41,108 nt of DNA, taken from Bacteroidota bacterium (lineage in GTDB: Bacteria; Bacteroidota; Bacteroidia; Bacteroidales; UBA7960). Numbering within the stretch: position 1 is the first letter of the stretch; each line of letters starts with the position of its first letter. Positions 33,195 to 41,019 of this stretch are shown in pieces. The notes beneath the pieces were generated by a model. The model did no database searches. It was not told the DNA's origin and was given only the letters and a program-made list of their open reading frames with translations. The stretch covers positions 1 through 41,108 of the forward strand of contig REDJ01000111.1 in the NCBI GenBank assembly GCA_007693555.1, given 5' to 3'. A program made the translations under genes and the position numbers.

Positions 33195-33698
33195 ATGTTA
33201 ACAAAAAAACTGGAAAAGGTATTGAATGAGCAGGTTGAAAAGGAAGGATACGCAGCACAGCTATATCTGGCCATGGCTTCATGGGCCGACAGCAAAGGGC
33301 TTGAAGGAATCTCTAACTGGTTTTATGCTCAGCACATGGAAGAAATTGAGCATATGCTTAAGTTTATTCAATATATCAACGAGAGAGGCGGTCATGCAGT
33401 AGTTCCAAAGATTGACCAGCCACCCCGTGAATTTAAAGGCGTAAAACAGGCTTTTGAAGCATCCCTGGAGCATGAGCAAATGGTTACCAAATCTATTAAT
33501 AACATCGTAGGCATTTGCCTTGATGAGAAAGACTTTACCACCCATAACTGGATTCAGTGGTTTGTGGATGAGCAACTGGAAGAGGAATCTTCAGTGCAGG
33601 GTTTACTTGACAAACTTGATTTGTTAGGCGACGGTAATCTATATATGTTTGACCGTGATATCATGGCCATGCGTGCTGCCGGCGAAGGTGAAGAGTAA
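33195..33698 (+). CDS. ftnA: Bacterial non-haem ferritin (FtnA-like), 167 aa
   Basis: Ferritin oxidises Fe2+ and stores iron in a 24-subunit shell. The ferroxidase residues are visible: E17 in EKEGYAAQLYL, and E50 with H53 in HMEEIEHMLKF. Further Glu and Gln ligands appear in ASLEHEQMV and DEQLEEESSVQ. The length is normal. The gene is a single transcription unit between its own -7 box and a strong terminator. Confidence 0.95.
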   Translation: MLTKKLEKVLNEQVEKEGYAAQLYLAMASWADSKGLEGISNWFYAQHMEEIEHMLKFIQYINERGGHAVVPKIDQPPREFKGVKQAFEASLEHEQMVTKSINNIVGICLDEKDFTTHNWIQWFVDEQLEEESSVQGLLDKLDLLGDGNLYMFDRDIMAMRAAGEGEE

Positions 33699-33718
33699 TC
33701 AAAAAATACACTGATAAT

Positions 33719-33754
33719 TTAACCGGGAAATCATTGGATTATCCCGGTTTTTTG
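33719..33754 (+). terminator. Intrinsic terminator after ferritin
   Basis: AACCGGGA at 33721-33728 pairs with TCCCGGTT at 33742-33749 and is followed directly by a T-run to 33753. Stem G/C content and the T-run make this convincing. Confidence 0.85.
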
Positions 33755-33774
33755 TACCGGTAAAAGCATATTCA

Positions 33775-34650
33775 TTGCAAAAAAGAATTCTCATAATCAT
33801 AAATCCGGTGTCAGGGATTAGTAATAAAGAGCGGATCAGGCATGTTCTTCATGAAAAGCTGCATGGTTCCCATCTTGATTACACTGTTATGTTTTCTGAA
33901 TTTCCCGGCCATGGCACACAACTCGCCAATGAAGCATCTGAAAATGGTTTGGATGCGATTGTTGTGGTTGGTGGAGATGGTTCGGTAAATGAAGTTGCAA
34001 AGGGGCTGGTAAACACCAATGTTGCCCTTGGTATTATTCCCACCGGTTCGGGTAACGGACTGGCACATTTTCTTCATATACCTTTTAATCTCAGTAAAGC
34101 CATTGATAATATCAAAGCTTTTCGAATTAAGAAAATTGATACTTTCACAATTAACGGCCATTTTGGATGCAATTTGTCAGGTGTGGGTTTCGATGCAAAA
34201 GTAGCAGTCGAATTTTCTAAAGTTAAGCGAAGGGGGTTTTGGTCATATTTCAGAATTGTTCTTCAGGAATATCTTACATATGAATCGCAAAATTATGTTC
34301 TGGAGTTTAATGGCAAAACTTATAACAGGAAAGCACTGATGGTATGTTTTGCCAATTCAAATCAGTTTGGAAATAATGCCGTAATTGCTCCCGGGGCAAG
34401 TGCAGATGATGGCTTGATAGATATTTGTGTAATTTCAAAAGTACCGCTGGTAGAAGCTCCGGTTATGGGCACTATGTTAATTTCCAGGCTAATTAATAAA
34501 ACGCATTATGCAGAGTATTTTAAAACTCACGAAGTGATTTTACACAAGCCTCAAAGTGAGGCTTTACATATTGACGGCGACCCTGTTGATACTGACAACA
34601 CTATTCATGTAAAGGTAAATCCATTATCTTTGAACGTGATTGTTCCCTGA
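33775..34650 (+). CDS. Diacylglycerol/lipid kinase-family protein (YegS/DgkB-like), 291 aa
   Basis: These enzymes phosphorylate lipids such as diacylglycerol with ATP. The nucleotide loop VVGGDGSVNEV (GGDGS at 66-70) and the following IPTGSGNGLAHFL are intact, and the C-terminal half has NQFGNNAVIAPGASADDG and LHIDGDP, as in the family. The start is TTG at 33775, with no better in-frame alternative close by. The SUI1 gene follows 21 bases later on the same strand. Confidence 0.9.
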   Translation: MQKRILIIINPVSGISNKERIRHVLHEKLHGSHLDYTVMFSEFPGHGTQLANEASENGLDAIVVVGGDGSVNEVAKGLVNTNVALGIIPTGSGNGLAHFLHIPFNLSKAIDNIKAFRIKKIDTFTINGHFGCNLSGVGFDAKVAVEFSKVKRRGFWSYFRIVLQEYLTYESQNYVLEFNGKTYNRKALMVCFANSNQFGNNAVIAPGASADDGLIDICVISKVPLVEAPVMGTMLISRLINKTHYAEYFKTHEVILHKPQSEALHIDGDPVDTDNTIHVKVNPLSLNVIVP

Positions 34651-34671
34651 ATTTCAAAAAAATTGATTTCC

Positions 34672-35016
34672 ATGGCAAAGAAGATTAAAAAGACTTTTAG
34701 CAATATTGTCTATTCAACCAATAAAGATTTAGATTTCAGTATACCTGAAGACCAGGAAGAAACCCTGCCACCTCAGCAGCAAAACCTCAGGATTCATTTG
34801 AGCAAAAAGGGCAGGGGCGGCAAAACAGCTACCCTGATAACAGGTTTTGTGGGTTCTGAAGATGATATGGATAGTCTGGCTAAAACCCTTAAAGCCAAAT
34901 GTGGTGTGGGAGGCTCTGTTAAAGATGGGGAAATTCTTTTGCAGGGCGATGTGCGCGATAAAGTACTTGAAATTCTTACCAAAGAAGGATATAAGGCTAA
35001 AAAGGCGGGGGGTTAA
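34672..35016 (+). CDS. SUI1/eIF1-family translation factor (YciH-like), 114 aa
   Basis: Residues about 40-110 form the SUI1 fold: LRIHLSKKGRGGKTATLITGF (in pieces, core KKGRGGKT), then LAKTLKAKCGVGGSVKDGEILLQGD. Bacterial homologues (YciH) influence start-site fidelity but are not essential. I use the ATG at 34672. The frame could begin at a TTG three codons earlier, but the MAKK start is more natural. An unstructured acidic and Gln-rich stretch precedes the domain. Confidence 0.9.
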   Translation: MAKKIKKTFSNIVYSTNKDLDFSIPEDQEETLPPQQQNLRIHLSKKGRGGKTATLITGFVGSEDDMDSLAKTLKAKCGVGGSVKDGEILLQGDVRDKVLEILTKEGYKAKKAGG

Positions 35017-35043
35017 CAATTTCAAATATAAGTGCTACAATCA

Positions 35044-35073
35044 GTTGTTTAAAGTAAAAAGTAATTATATTTG
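35044..35073 (+). promoter_or_regulatory. Promoter of the mntA-hepT pair
   Basis: TTG at 35045-35047, an 18-base spacer and TATATTTG at 35066-35073 match the consensus. The ATG at 35087 would be only about 7 bases after the transcript start, so the message may be nearly leaderless. Confidence 0.6.
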
Positions 35074-35086
35074 AAAAAAATACACG

Positions 35087-35386
35087 ATGTCAGAAAAACC
35101 TGAAATATTATTATTTCTCTCAGAAAATAAAGAAAGACTAAAGAAAAAATATCATCTTACCCGTATCGGTGTATTTGGCTCAATTGTTAGAAGTGATTTT
35201 TCTGATGACAGCGATATCGATATTATTGTTGAATTTGAGGAAAATACCCCTGATTTATACTCCGTAAAATTAAATCTCAAGAAAGAAATCGCTGAACATT
35301 TTGAGAGACCAGTTGATGTCTGCAGGGAAAAATACATTAAACCTATTTTTAAGGATAAAATATTATCGGAAGCCGTTTATGTCTGA
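35087..35386 (+). CDS. mntA: MntA-type nucleotidyltransferase antitoxin, 99 aa
   Basis: The minimal nucleotidyltransferase motif GS-x10-D-x-D is exact: G31-S32, then D43 and D45, with a further Asp in RPVDVC. In MntA/HepT systems this enzyme adds AMP units to a tyrosine of the HEPN toxin and so inactivates it. The next gene is a HEPN protein whose start overlaps this stop codon by eight bases, the classic operon form, so the assignment is strong. Confidence 0.9.
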   Translation: MSEKPEILLFLSENKERLKKKYHLTRIGVFGSIVRSDFSDDSDIDIIVEFEENTPDLYSVKLNLKKEIAEHFERPVDVCREKYIKPIFKDKILSEAVYV

Positions 35387-35732
35387 GCTAAATCATAAAG
35401 ATTCAATATGTCTTTTCAATATGTTAGATTCTATTGAAAAGATTTTCAGATATTCGGAAAAATTTAATTCAGCTGATGATTTATATGAAGATTCAAAAGC
35501 ATTTGATGCTGTTTTGATGAATTTTATTGTTATTGGTGAAATGGCCGGAAAATTGTCTGATGCACTTATAATTGACTCCCAGGATAAAATTGATTGGTTG
35601 AAAATAAAAGGATTAAGGAATATAATTGCTCATAACTATTTTGGGATAGATGCTGAGGAAGTTTGGCAAATAATTCATTCCAGTTTAAAACACCTTCATA
35701 AAGAAGTTAGAAAACTGTTGGATTTAAATTAA
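35379..35732 (+). CDS. hepT: HepT-type HEPN ribonuclease toxin (DUF86), 117 aa
   Basis: The HEPN signature R-x4-H-x-Y is intact (R80, H85, Y87 in GLRNIIAHNYFG). HEPN toxins of this type cut RNA. Y87 is the residue that MntA would adenylylate. The start at 35379 overlaps the mntA stop codon (ATGTCTGA). Longer starts run deep into mntA and were rejected. A strong hairpin terminator follows one base after the stop codon. Confidence 0.9.
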   Translation: MSELNHKDSICLFNMLDSIEKIFRYSEKFNSADDLYEDSKAFDAVLMNFIVIGEMAGKLSDALIIDSQDKIDWLKIKGLRNIIAHNYFGIDAEEVWQIIHSSLKHLHKEVRKLLDLN

Positions 35733-35763
35733 AAAAAGGCTTCCGTAACCGGGAAGCCTTTTT
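35733..35763. terminator. Bidirectional intrinsic terminator between hepT and hydE
   Basis: AAAAAGGCTTCC at 35733-35744 pairs perfectly with GGAAGCCTTTTT at 35752-35763 around a 7-base loop. A-runs and T-runs on both sides let it act for hepT and for the convergent hyd genes. Confidence 0.92.
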
Positions 35764-35839
35764 AATTTTCACTTATTCCTTTGGCTCAGGCCTTCGGTAC
35801 CTGACAGGTGATGCAGGTTCGGGTTTGAGCTCGATGGCT

Positions 35840-36931
35840 TCAGCTTTTTCCTTTCCTGTTTTCGAAATGTTTTGAATCGCCCCACTCGCCGTAGCCGATT
35901 TCACCGCCGGCCATATGGATACGGGCTTCAAGGCATCTTTTACATTCGTCGGCATCTTCATCGGTGCATGGTTTGTCTTCGTACAGGAGGTAGTCTTCGC
36001 GGTAAAGGGTGGGAGTGAGGTTGGGCATGATGATATTGGCACCTACCTTTATGGCCTTTTCGCGACCCAGGGGGTCAATGGCCTGCATGGCCGTGGTAGC
36101 GGCAATATTGATATCTTTCATCATAATTCTTAAAACGGCAACCATCTTCAGACTGAGATAAAACCTGTCAATTTTTGACATCAACTGGTCTTTATACTGA
36201 TACAATGGAGTATTCTCGTGTTCAATATAGGGCCCCATTCCCACCATGTCTATGTCAAAATCGCGGAAAAAGATAAGGTCATCTGCAAGGTCTTCCATGG
36301 TTTGAAATGGCAGACCGACCATAACTCCGGTCCCCACCTGGTAACCTACTTTTCTTAAAAGATGAAGGCTTTCGATACGCTTCCGGTAATCGTGTTTTTT
36401 ATCGGATGGATGGTATTTCCCGTAAAGTTCAGGATTGGAAACTTCAATGCGCAAAAGGTAACGGTGTGCACCGCTTTCAAACCACTCACGATAAGTTTCT
36501 TCGGTTTGTTCGCCCAGCGATAATGTGATACCCAACTCACCTTTGCTCATTTCCCTTATTCTCTTCAGCACTTCTGAGATGCGCCGTACAAAATTTTTGT
36601 CGCTTCGTTCACCTGCCTGTATTACGATGCTGCCAAACTTGTTTTCCCATGCATACTTTGCAGCTTCCATTACTTCTTCGGGGGTAACTTCATAGCGGTG
36701 TGCATCTTTGTTACCGGCCCTGATGCCACAGTAATAACAGTTTTTACCGCAAAGATTGGAAAATTCAATCAGTCCGCGGTAATACACTTTCTTACCTACA
36801 TACTTTTCCTTTACTTCTGCTGCTTTGGCAAAAATGAGTTGCCTTTGCTGTTCGTCGGCATTGAGCAGCGTAACAAGGTCATTTTTGCTGAAAGAATCCT
36901 GCGAAAGTATTTGCTCAAGGGGTTTTGTCAT
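35840..36931 (-). CDS. hydE: [FeFe]-hydrogenase maturase HydE (radical SAM), 363 aa
   Basis: HydE is a radical-SAM enzyme that acts during assembly of the diiron subcluster of the H-cluster. The radical-SAM cysteines C61, C65 and C68 (CGKNCYYC) are present. The auxiliary cluster motif C-x7-C-x2-C lies near the C-terminus (CTDEDADECKRC). Length and the GERSDKNFV, GQQTEETY-like and EHENTPLYQYKD regions fit HydE rather than BioB or HydG. It follows hydF on the same strand after 97 bases. No hydG or hydA is in the window. Confidence 0.94.
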   Translation of the reverse strand: MTKPLEQILSQDSFSKNDLVTLLNADEQQRQLIFAKAAEVKEKYVGKKVYYRGLIEFSNLCGKNCYYCGIRAGNKDAHRYEVTPEEVMEAAKYAWENKFGSIVIQAGERSDKNFVRRISEVLKRIREMSKGELGITLSLGEQTEETYREWFESGAHRYLLRIEVSNPELYGKYHPSDKKHDYRKRIESLHLLRKVGYQVGTGVMVGLPFQTMEDLADDLIFFRDFDIDMVGMGPYIEHENTPLYQYKDQLMSKIDRFYLSLKMVAVLRIMMKDINIAATTAMQAIDPLGREKAIKVGANIIMPNLTPTLYREDYLLYEDKPCTDEDADECKRCLEARIHMAGGEIGYGEWGDSKHFENRKGKS

Positions 36932-37023
36932 TTTCTGAATTTAAGCTAGAAGAAAACTATTCAGTAGAATGGTTGTCTTTCTATTTGAATTTCAATTGTT
37001 TAGTATTAATGGGCATTGCAGTA

Positions 37024-37031
37024 CAAAATTA
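37024..37031 (-). promoter_or_regulatory. Possible -7 box for hydE at the end of hydF
   Basis: On the minus strand this reads TAATTTTG, an exact TAnnTTTG match, overlapping the hydF stop codon. The leader would be about 85 bases. Readthrough from hydF is equally possible. Confidence 0.35.
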
Positions 37032-38258
37032 CAAATAATCTTCGGCATTTGCATCGGTTTTCGTGAAGGGAGCTACCGCTCTTTTAAAGATACCATGCAT
37101 CCATGCAATGGCCATTCCATAGTTGGTAACAGGTACGTTGGCATCGATGGCAGGTTTGAGTCTTGAAATGATTTGCTTGCGTGTAATAACGCAACCACCG
37201 CATTGCACAACCAGTGCATAATCTTCAATAGGTCGGGGCAGGTTGCTCAGACCCGCAACTACATCGTATTCCAGCTTCTTACCGGTATAGCTGTTCATCC
37301 AGCGGGGAATTTTTACCCTTCCAATATCATCACACGCCACATGGTGGGTGCAGCTTTCCAGAAGCAATATCCTGTCGCCATCTTTGAGTTCGGAAATTTT
37401 CGGTGTGCCTTTCACATAGTTTTCAAAATCTCCTTTATTACGGGCCAGCATAATGCTGAAGCTGGTAAGCGGAATTTCAGGTGGAATGGACGCATCCGCC
37501 TTCAGAAAAACCTGACTGTCGGTAATGACAAGGCTGGGCTTGGGATTGAGAACCCGCATCAGTGAGTCCACTTCTTTTTCTTTGGCCACCACACATACAC
37601 AGTCATTGTCAAGAATATCTCTTATGGCCTGTACCTGCGGCAGAATAAGTCGGCCCTCGGGTGCTTCAATATCTATTGGTGTTATGAGCAGCACCAGGTC
37701 GCCATAGGAAAGCAAATCGCCCAGCAGACTAGCTTTTCTGTAAGCTGTGGGAGGGATGGTATCACGCATAATCTGTATGACCTTTTCCTTGTTATCAGGA
37801 TGCAGGGAAGAAAAGTCAAGCAAAGGAGCTTTGTATGTTTCGTAAAGCAGTTCGCGGGTTTGCGGGCTTAATGGCTCAATATCCGATTTGTTATGCAGGA
37901 TGATAAATGGAATGTCGTAGTCCCTGAAATCCCTGATAAGTTCTTCTTCAAAATTTCCAAAATTGTTTTGTGTAATAATAAGCACAGCAAGATCAACGGT
38001 TTTCAGGGCTGCCAGAGATCGGGCAATACGCTTTTGCCCCAGGTCTCCTTCATCGTCAATTCCGGCTGTATCAACCAGAATCACCGGACCGATTCCGGAA
38101 ATTTCCATGGATTTTTTTACCGGATCGGTGGTAGTACCGGCCACATCTGATACGATGGCAATTTCCTGGCCCGCGATGGCATTGATAAATGAGCTTTTAC
38201 CGTTGTTTCGCCGGCCGAATATGCCTATGTGGGGTTTGCTTTCTTTTCCTTTTGACAT
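37029..38258 (-). CDS. hydF: [FeFe]-hydrogenase maturation GTPase HydF, 409 aa
   Basis: HydF is the scaffold GTPase that hands the assembled diiron unit to the hydrogenase. The P-loop GRRNNGKS (15-22), GTTTDP and DTAG (63-66) form the GTPase domain. Near the C-terminus the iron-sulfur motif is visible as C-x-H (CTHH) and a distant C-x2-C (QCGGC), as in the family. The length is normal. It lies between the aspartate ammonia-lyase and hydE on the same strand. Confidence 0.95.
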   Translation of the reverse strand: MSKGKESKPHIGIFGRRNNGKSSFINAIAGQEIAIVSDVAGTTTDPVKKSMEISGIGPVILVDTAGIDDEGDLGQKRIARSLAALKTVDLAVLIITQNNFGNFEEELIRDFRDYDIPFIILHNKSDIEPLSPQTRELLYETYKAPLLDFSSLHPDNKEKVIQIMRDTIPPTAYRKASLLGDLLSYGDLVLLITPIDIEAPEGRLILPQVQAIRDILDNDCVCVVAKEKEVDSLMRVLNPKPSLVITDSQVFLKADASIPPEIPLTSFSIMLARNKGDFENYVKGTPKISELKDGDRILLLESCTHHVACDDIGRVKIPRWMNSYTGKKLEYDVVAGLSNLPRPIEDYALVVQCGGCVITRKQIISRLKPAIDANVPVTNYGMAIAWMHGIFKRAVAPFTKTDANAEDYL

Positions 38259-38268
38259 CAGGAGTTTA

Positions 38269-38392
38269 TTTGTGATTTATGATTTAAGATTATTGAAACC
38301 GCAAGGGTCGCAAGGATTACGCAATGAACGCCAAGTTTTTCTTTCAATTATAATTTATTCCAATGGCCACATACCCATTACCCATCACCCAA
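38269..38392. repeat. Mixed 7- and 9-base arrays between hydF and aspA
   Basis: Three runs are visible. TGATTTA is repeated at 38273-38286, with a third degenerate copy. A 9-base run (CGCAAGGGT, CGCAAGGAT and two weaker units) spans 38300-38335. A 7-base run (TACCCAT/CACCCAA type) spans about 38371-38392. The last run crosses the aspA stop codon at 38378. Confidence 0.75.
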
Positions 38393-39826
38393 TAAATCAC
38401 TCAACGAATACCCCAGTTTCAGTAAATTCTCAGCGAGCAGGGCTTTTTCCAGCTTTTCGGGTTCCAGAATACCAAGCTTTTCGTTTGCCTGGGTTATGTT
38501 TATTTTTTCGGTTTTCATGAGTTGCGCCAGTTCTGATGCTTTTTCATAACCGATTAATGGCAAAAGAGCTGTAGTTATGGCCGGACTATGCATCAGCTTT
38601 TCATGGGCAGTATGTGATTGAATTTGCAATCCGGCAAGCAGATTATGCAGCATGCTTTCATCGGCCTTTATGAGCAAATGCAGGCTTTCCAGCATGGCGC
38701 TTCCGATTAAAGGAAGATAGGCATTGAGTTCCATGCTGCCTTGACCGCATAGATTGCTGATTAGCATATCATTGGAATACACCTTATGGGAACAGCTAAT
38801 GACAAACTCGTTTATAACAGGATTCACTTTTCCAGGCATGATACTGCTTCCGGTTTGTTTCTGCGGAAGCTTAACCTCATACCGGCCCATGATATCGGAA
38901 CCAAGTAATCGCAGGTCGGAAGCGATTTTTTCAAGATTTACCGCGTGCGCTTTCATGATGGCGTGAACTTCTACCAGCGTATCCAGGTTTTGTGTGGTAT
39001 CGGTATGGTTTTCACTGCGGGTAAGAGGCAACTGGGTAATTTCTCTTAATTTATGAACCACTTCCATGATAAAATACCTTGGAATAGCCATGCCTGTGCC
39101 CGTTGCACCTCCACCCAGGTTTACCACCTTGATGCGTTCAAAGCATTTTGACACTCTCCACCAGTCGCGCGAAAGCGCATCGGAATAAGCGCTGAACAAC
39201 ATTCCGAATGATGAAGGCACAGCCTGTTGCATTTGTGTATAAGCAATACGCAGACTGCTGTTGTTGGCTCTTTCGTGTTTTTCAAATGCCGACCGCAGCT
39301 CATTGATATTCTGCTCAAGCAAATTAAGCTGTTTCATGAGAGCAATCCTGAGTGCCGTGGGAATGACATCATTGGTCGACTGGAAAATATTGGCGTGAAG
39401 AAAAGGATCGATGTGCTCATATTGTCCGGGATTATATCCGGTTTTTACCAGGCTTGCATTGGCAATGATCTCATTTACATTCATGTTGATGGCTGTACCG
39501 GCACCACCCTGAACGGCAGGTACAATAAAATGCTCAAAATACTCACCAAGAGCTACTTCTGATGCGGTTTCTTCAAGTAATTTTATCACTTCCGGGCTTT
39601 CGCAACCTGCGGGCAGGGGTTTGTCAGGGTATTTTTGTCCGGCAGCCTGAATAAAAGAGATGGCTGTCTGGTAGCACGCCTGTTTAACCTGCCCTATGGC
39701 CTGGTACCATTCCCTGGGAAATGTGCTGTTGTTACTGAAATTTTTGGAAGCCCGCAGTGCGTGAATGCCGTAAAGAGCCTCTTCAGGCATGATGAGTTCT
39801 CCGATGAAATCTTTTTCCGTGCGCAT
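38378..39826 (-). CDS. aspA: Aspartate ammonia-lyase of the hyd gene cluster, 482 aa
   Basis: The fumarase/aspartase superfamily signature GSSIMPGKVNP is intact, and SSFGMLFSAYSD and TQMQQAVPSSF-type active-site regions are present, so reversible deamination of aspartate to fumarate and ammonium is expected. I use the ATG at 39826 (MRTEKDFIGELIMPEEALYG). A longer frame to 39937 has no family-like sequence. The neighbours are hydF and hydE. Similar linkage of an 'asp' gene to H-cluster maturation genes is known in Bacteroides-type genomes. The C-terminal LLGDG lies inside a short DNA repeat. Confidence 0.88.
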   Translation of the reverse strand: MRTEKDFIGELIMPEEALYGIHALRASKNFSNNSTFPREWYQAIGQVKQACYQTAISFIQAAGQKYPDKPLPAGCESPEVIKLLEETASEVALGEYFEHFIVPAVQGGAGTAINMNVNEIIANASLVKTGYNPGQYEHIDPFLHANIFQSTNDVIPTALRIALMKQLNLLEQNINELRSAFEKHERANNSSLRIAYTQMQQAVPSSFGMLFSAYSDALSRDWWRVSKCFERIKVVNLGGGATGTGMAIPRYFIMEVVHKLREITQLPLTRSENHTDTTQNLDTLVEVHAIMKAHAVNLEKIASDLRLLGSDIMGRYEVKLPQKQTGSSIMPGKVNPVINEFVISCSHKVYSNDMLISNLCGQGSMELNAYLPLIGSAMLESLHLLIKADESMLHNLLAGLQIQSHTAHEKLMHSPAITTALLPLIGYEKASELAQLMKTEKINITQANEKLGILEPEKLEKALLAENLLKLGYSLSDLLGDG

Positions 39827-39962
39827 GTATGTTGTTCTGTAATTATTCTTATCAGTATTTTCTGAAATGATTTGAATGAACCGGACGCTGAGCATATCGA
39901 AGCATGTGCTTTCAAGTAAGCCATCCATGTTTTTCAACGATAAAATTAACCATTTTACTTTA

Positions 39963-39980
39963 ACAGCACGAAAATGCTGT
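39963..39980. promoter_or_regulatory. Dyad (possible operator) in the aspA-dus gap
   Basis: ACAGCA at 39963-39968 pairs with TGCTGT at 39975-39980 around a 6-base spacer, directly ahead of the -7 box of dus, where a -33 element or regulator would sit. Confidence 0.35.
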
Positions 39981-39988
39981 CAGAATTG

Positions 39989-39996
39989 TAATTTTG
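39989..39996 (+). promoter_or_regulatory. Putative -7 box of dus
   Basis: TAATTTTG is an exact -7 match about 27 bases before the ATG at 40023, supporting that start over the longer frame. Confidence 0.55.
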
Positions 39997-40022
39997 CAAC
40001 TTACTTGAGAAAACGATCTAAA

Positions 40023-41018
40023 ATGTCAATCCGGATTTCCCTTGCACCATTTCAGGGTATTACCAGCAGAGATTACAGGAATGCCTATGCACGGCATTTC
40101 CCGGGACTGGATTGCGCATACACACCCTTTGTTTCAGGCGTTCATCCGGAAAAGCTGAACCCCGTCAAGTTCAGGGATATGATCCCAAAGAAAAATAATG
40201 TAATTGAAACGGTTCCCCAGTTACTCAGCAATGAACCGGCTCAAATTATTGCTGCAGCAAAGTTCCTGAAGCAGGAAGGCTACAGCCATATCAACTGGAA
40301 TATGGGCTGCCCGTTTTCACGACTTGCCAACAAGAAGCGGGGTTGCGGAATTCTTCCCTACAAAGATGAGATCAGAGAAATGCTCGACCTGATCATGCCC
40401 GAAATTCCTGTTAAGCTTTCCATTAAAACAAGGTTAGGATATAAATCCCATGAAGAGCTACCGGAGCTGATTCATATTTTTAATGAATATCCCATCCATG
40501 AGCTTATCATTCACCCCCGCATTGGAACTCAACTTTACAGGGGCGATGTGAACCTTGATGGATTTGAAGGGGTTCTTGCGGAGAGCAAAATTCCCGTATC
40601 TTACAATGGTGATATTTACCATGCCCGACGGTACAGGCAATTGCAGCAACGTTTTCCGGGAATTAACTCCTGGATGATAGGACGCGGAGCATTGATCAAT
40701 CCTTTTCTGGCAGCGCAAATGAAAGGAATTGTGTTGTCAGAAAAAGAAAAAAGAACCCAAATAATGGCCTTTTATGAGGAACTTTTGCAGATTACGCAGC
40801 AGCGGATACATAAACCGGCCGGACAATTAGGGTTCATGAAAGCCGTTTGGTATTATATGAGTGGGGTATTTACACATGGTATGCAATATTTTGACAAAAT
40901 CAAAGTTTGCCGGAATATGGAAGAGTTTTCCAAGGCTGCAGAAATTTTATTATCTCAGCCTTTTGCCGGTGAGCAGGAAATTGAAGAGCATTTTCGTTAT
41001 AAACTCAAGCATAAGTAA
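40023..41018 (+). CDS. dus: tRNA-dihydrouridine synthase (Dus family), 331 aa
   Basis: Dus enzymes reduce specific uridines of tRNA with FMN and NADPH. The barrel begins with SLAPFQGITSRDYR, and NMGCPFSRLANKKRGCGILP carries the active-site cysteine in RGCG (quoted as NMGCP and KKRGCG). IKTRLGY, IHPRIGTQLYRG and MIGRGALINP are the usual flavin and substrate contacts. A frame reaching back to 39876 overlaps the start of the divergent aspA gene and lacks homology, so 40023 is used. The exact family member (DusA, B or C type) cannot be decided. Confidence 0.92.
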   Translation: MSIRISLAPFQGITSRDYRNAYARHFPGLDCAYTPFVSGVHPEKLNPVKFRDMIPKKNNVIETVPQLLSNEPAQIIAAAKFLKQEGYSHINWNMGCPFSRLANKKRGCGILPYKDEIREMLDLIMPEIPVKLSIKTRLGYKSHEELPELIHIFNEYPIHELIIHPRIGTQLYRGDVNLDGFEGVLAESKIPVSYNGDIYHARRYRQLQQRFPGINSWMIGRGALINPFLAAQMKGIVLSEKEKRTQIMAFYEELLQITQQRIHKPAGQLGFMKAVWYYMSGVFTHGMQYFDKIKVCRNMEEFSKAAEILLSQPFAGEQEIEEHFRYKLKHK

Positions 41019-41019
41019 A

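Noticed and set aside
35301-35378. Longer start for hepT inside mntA
   Set aside because: The added residues do not look HEPN-like. The overlap start at 35379 is the usual MntA/HepT form.
35773-36042. Minus-strand frame overlapping the end of hydE
   Set aside because: It is rich in Pro, Lys and Ser, is out of frame with hydE and has no family resemblance. It is a shadow.
39827-39937. Longer N-terminus for aspA
   Set aside because: The extra 37 residues have no aspartase-like sequence. The family N-terminus matches the ATG at 39826.
39876-40022. Longer N-terminus for dus
   Set aside because: The additional 49 residues run over the divergent aspA start and over an exact -7 box, and lack Dus features.
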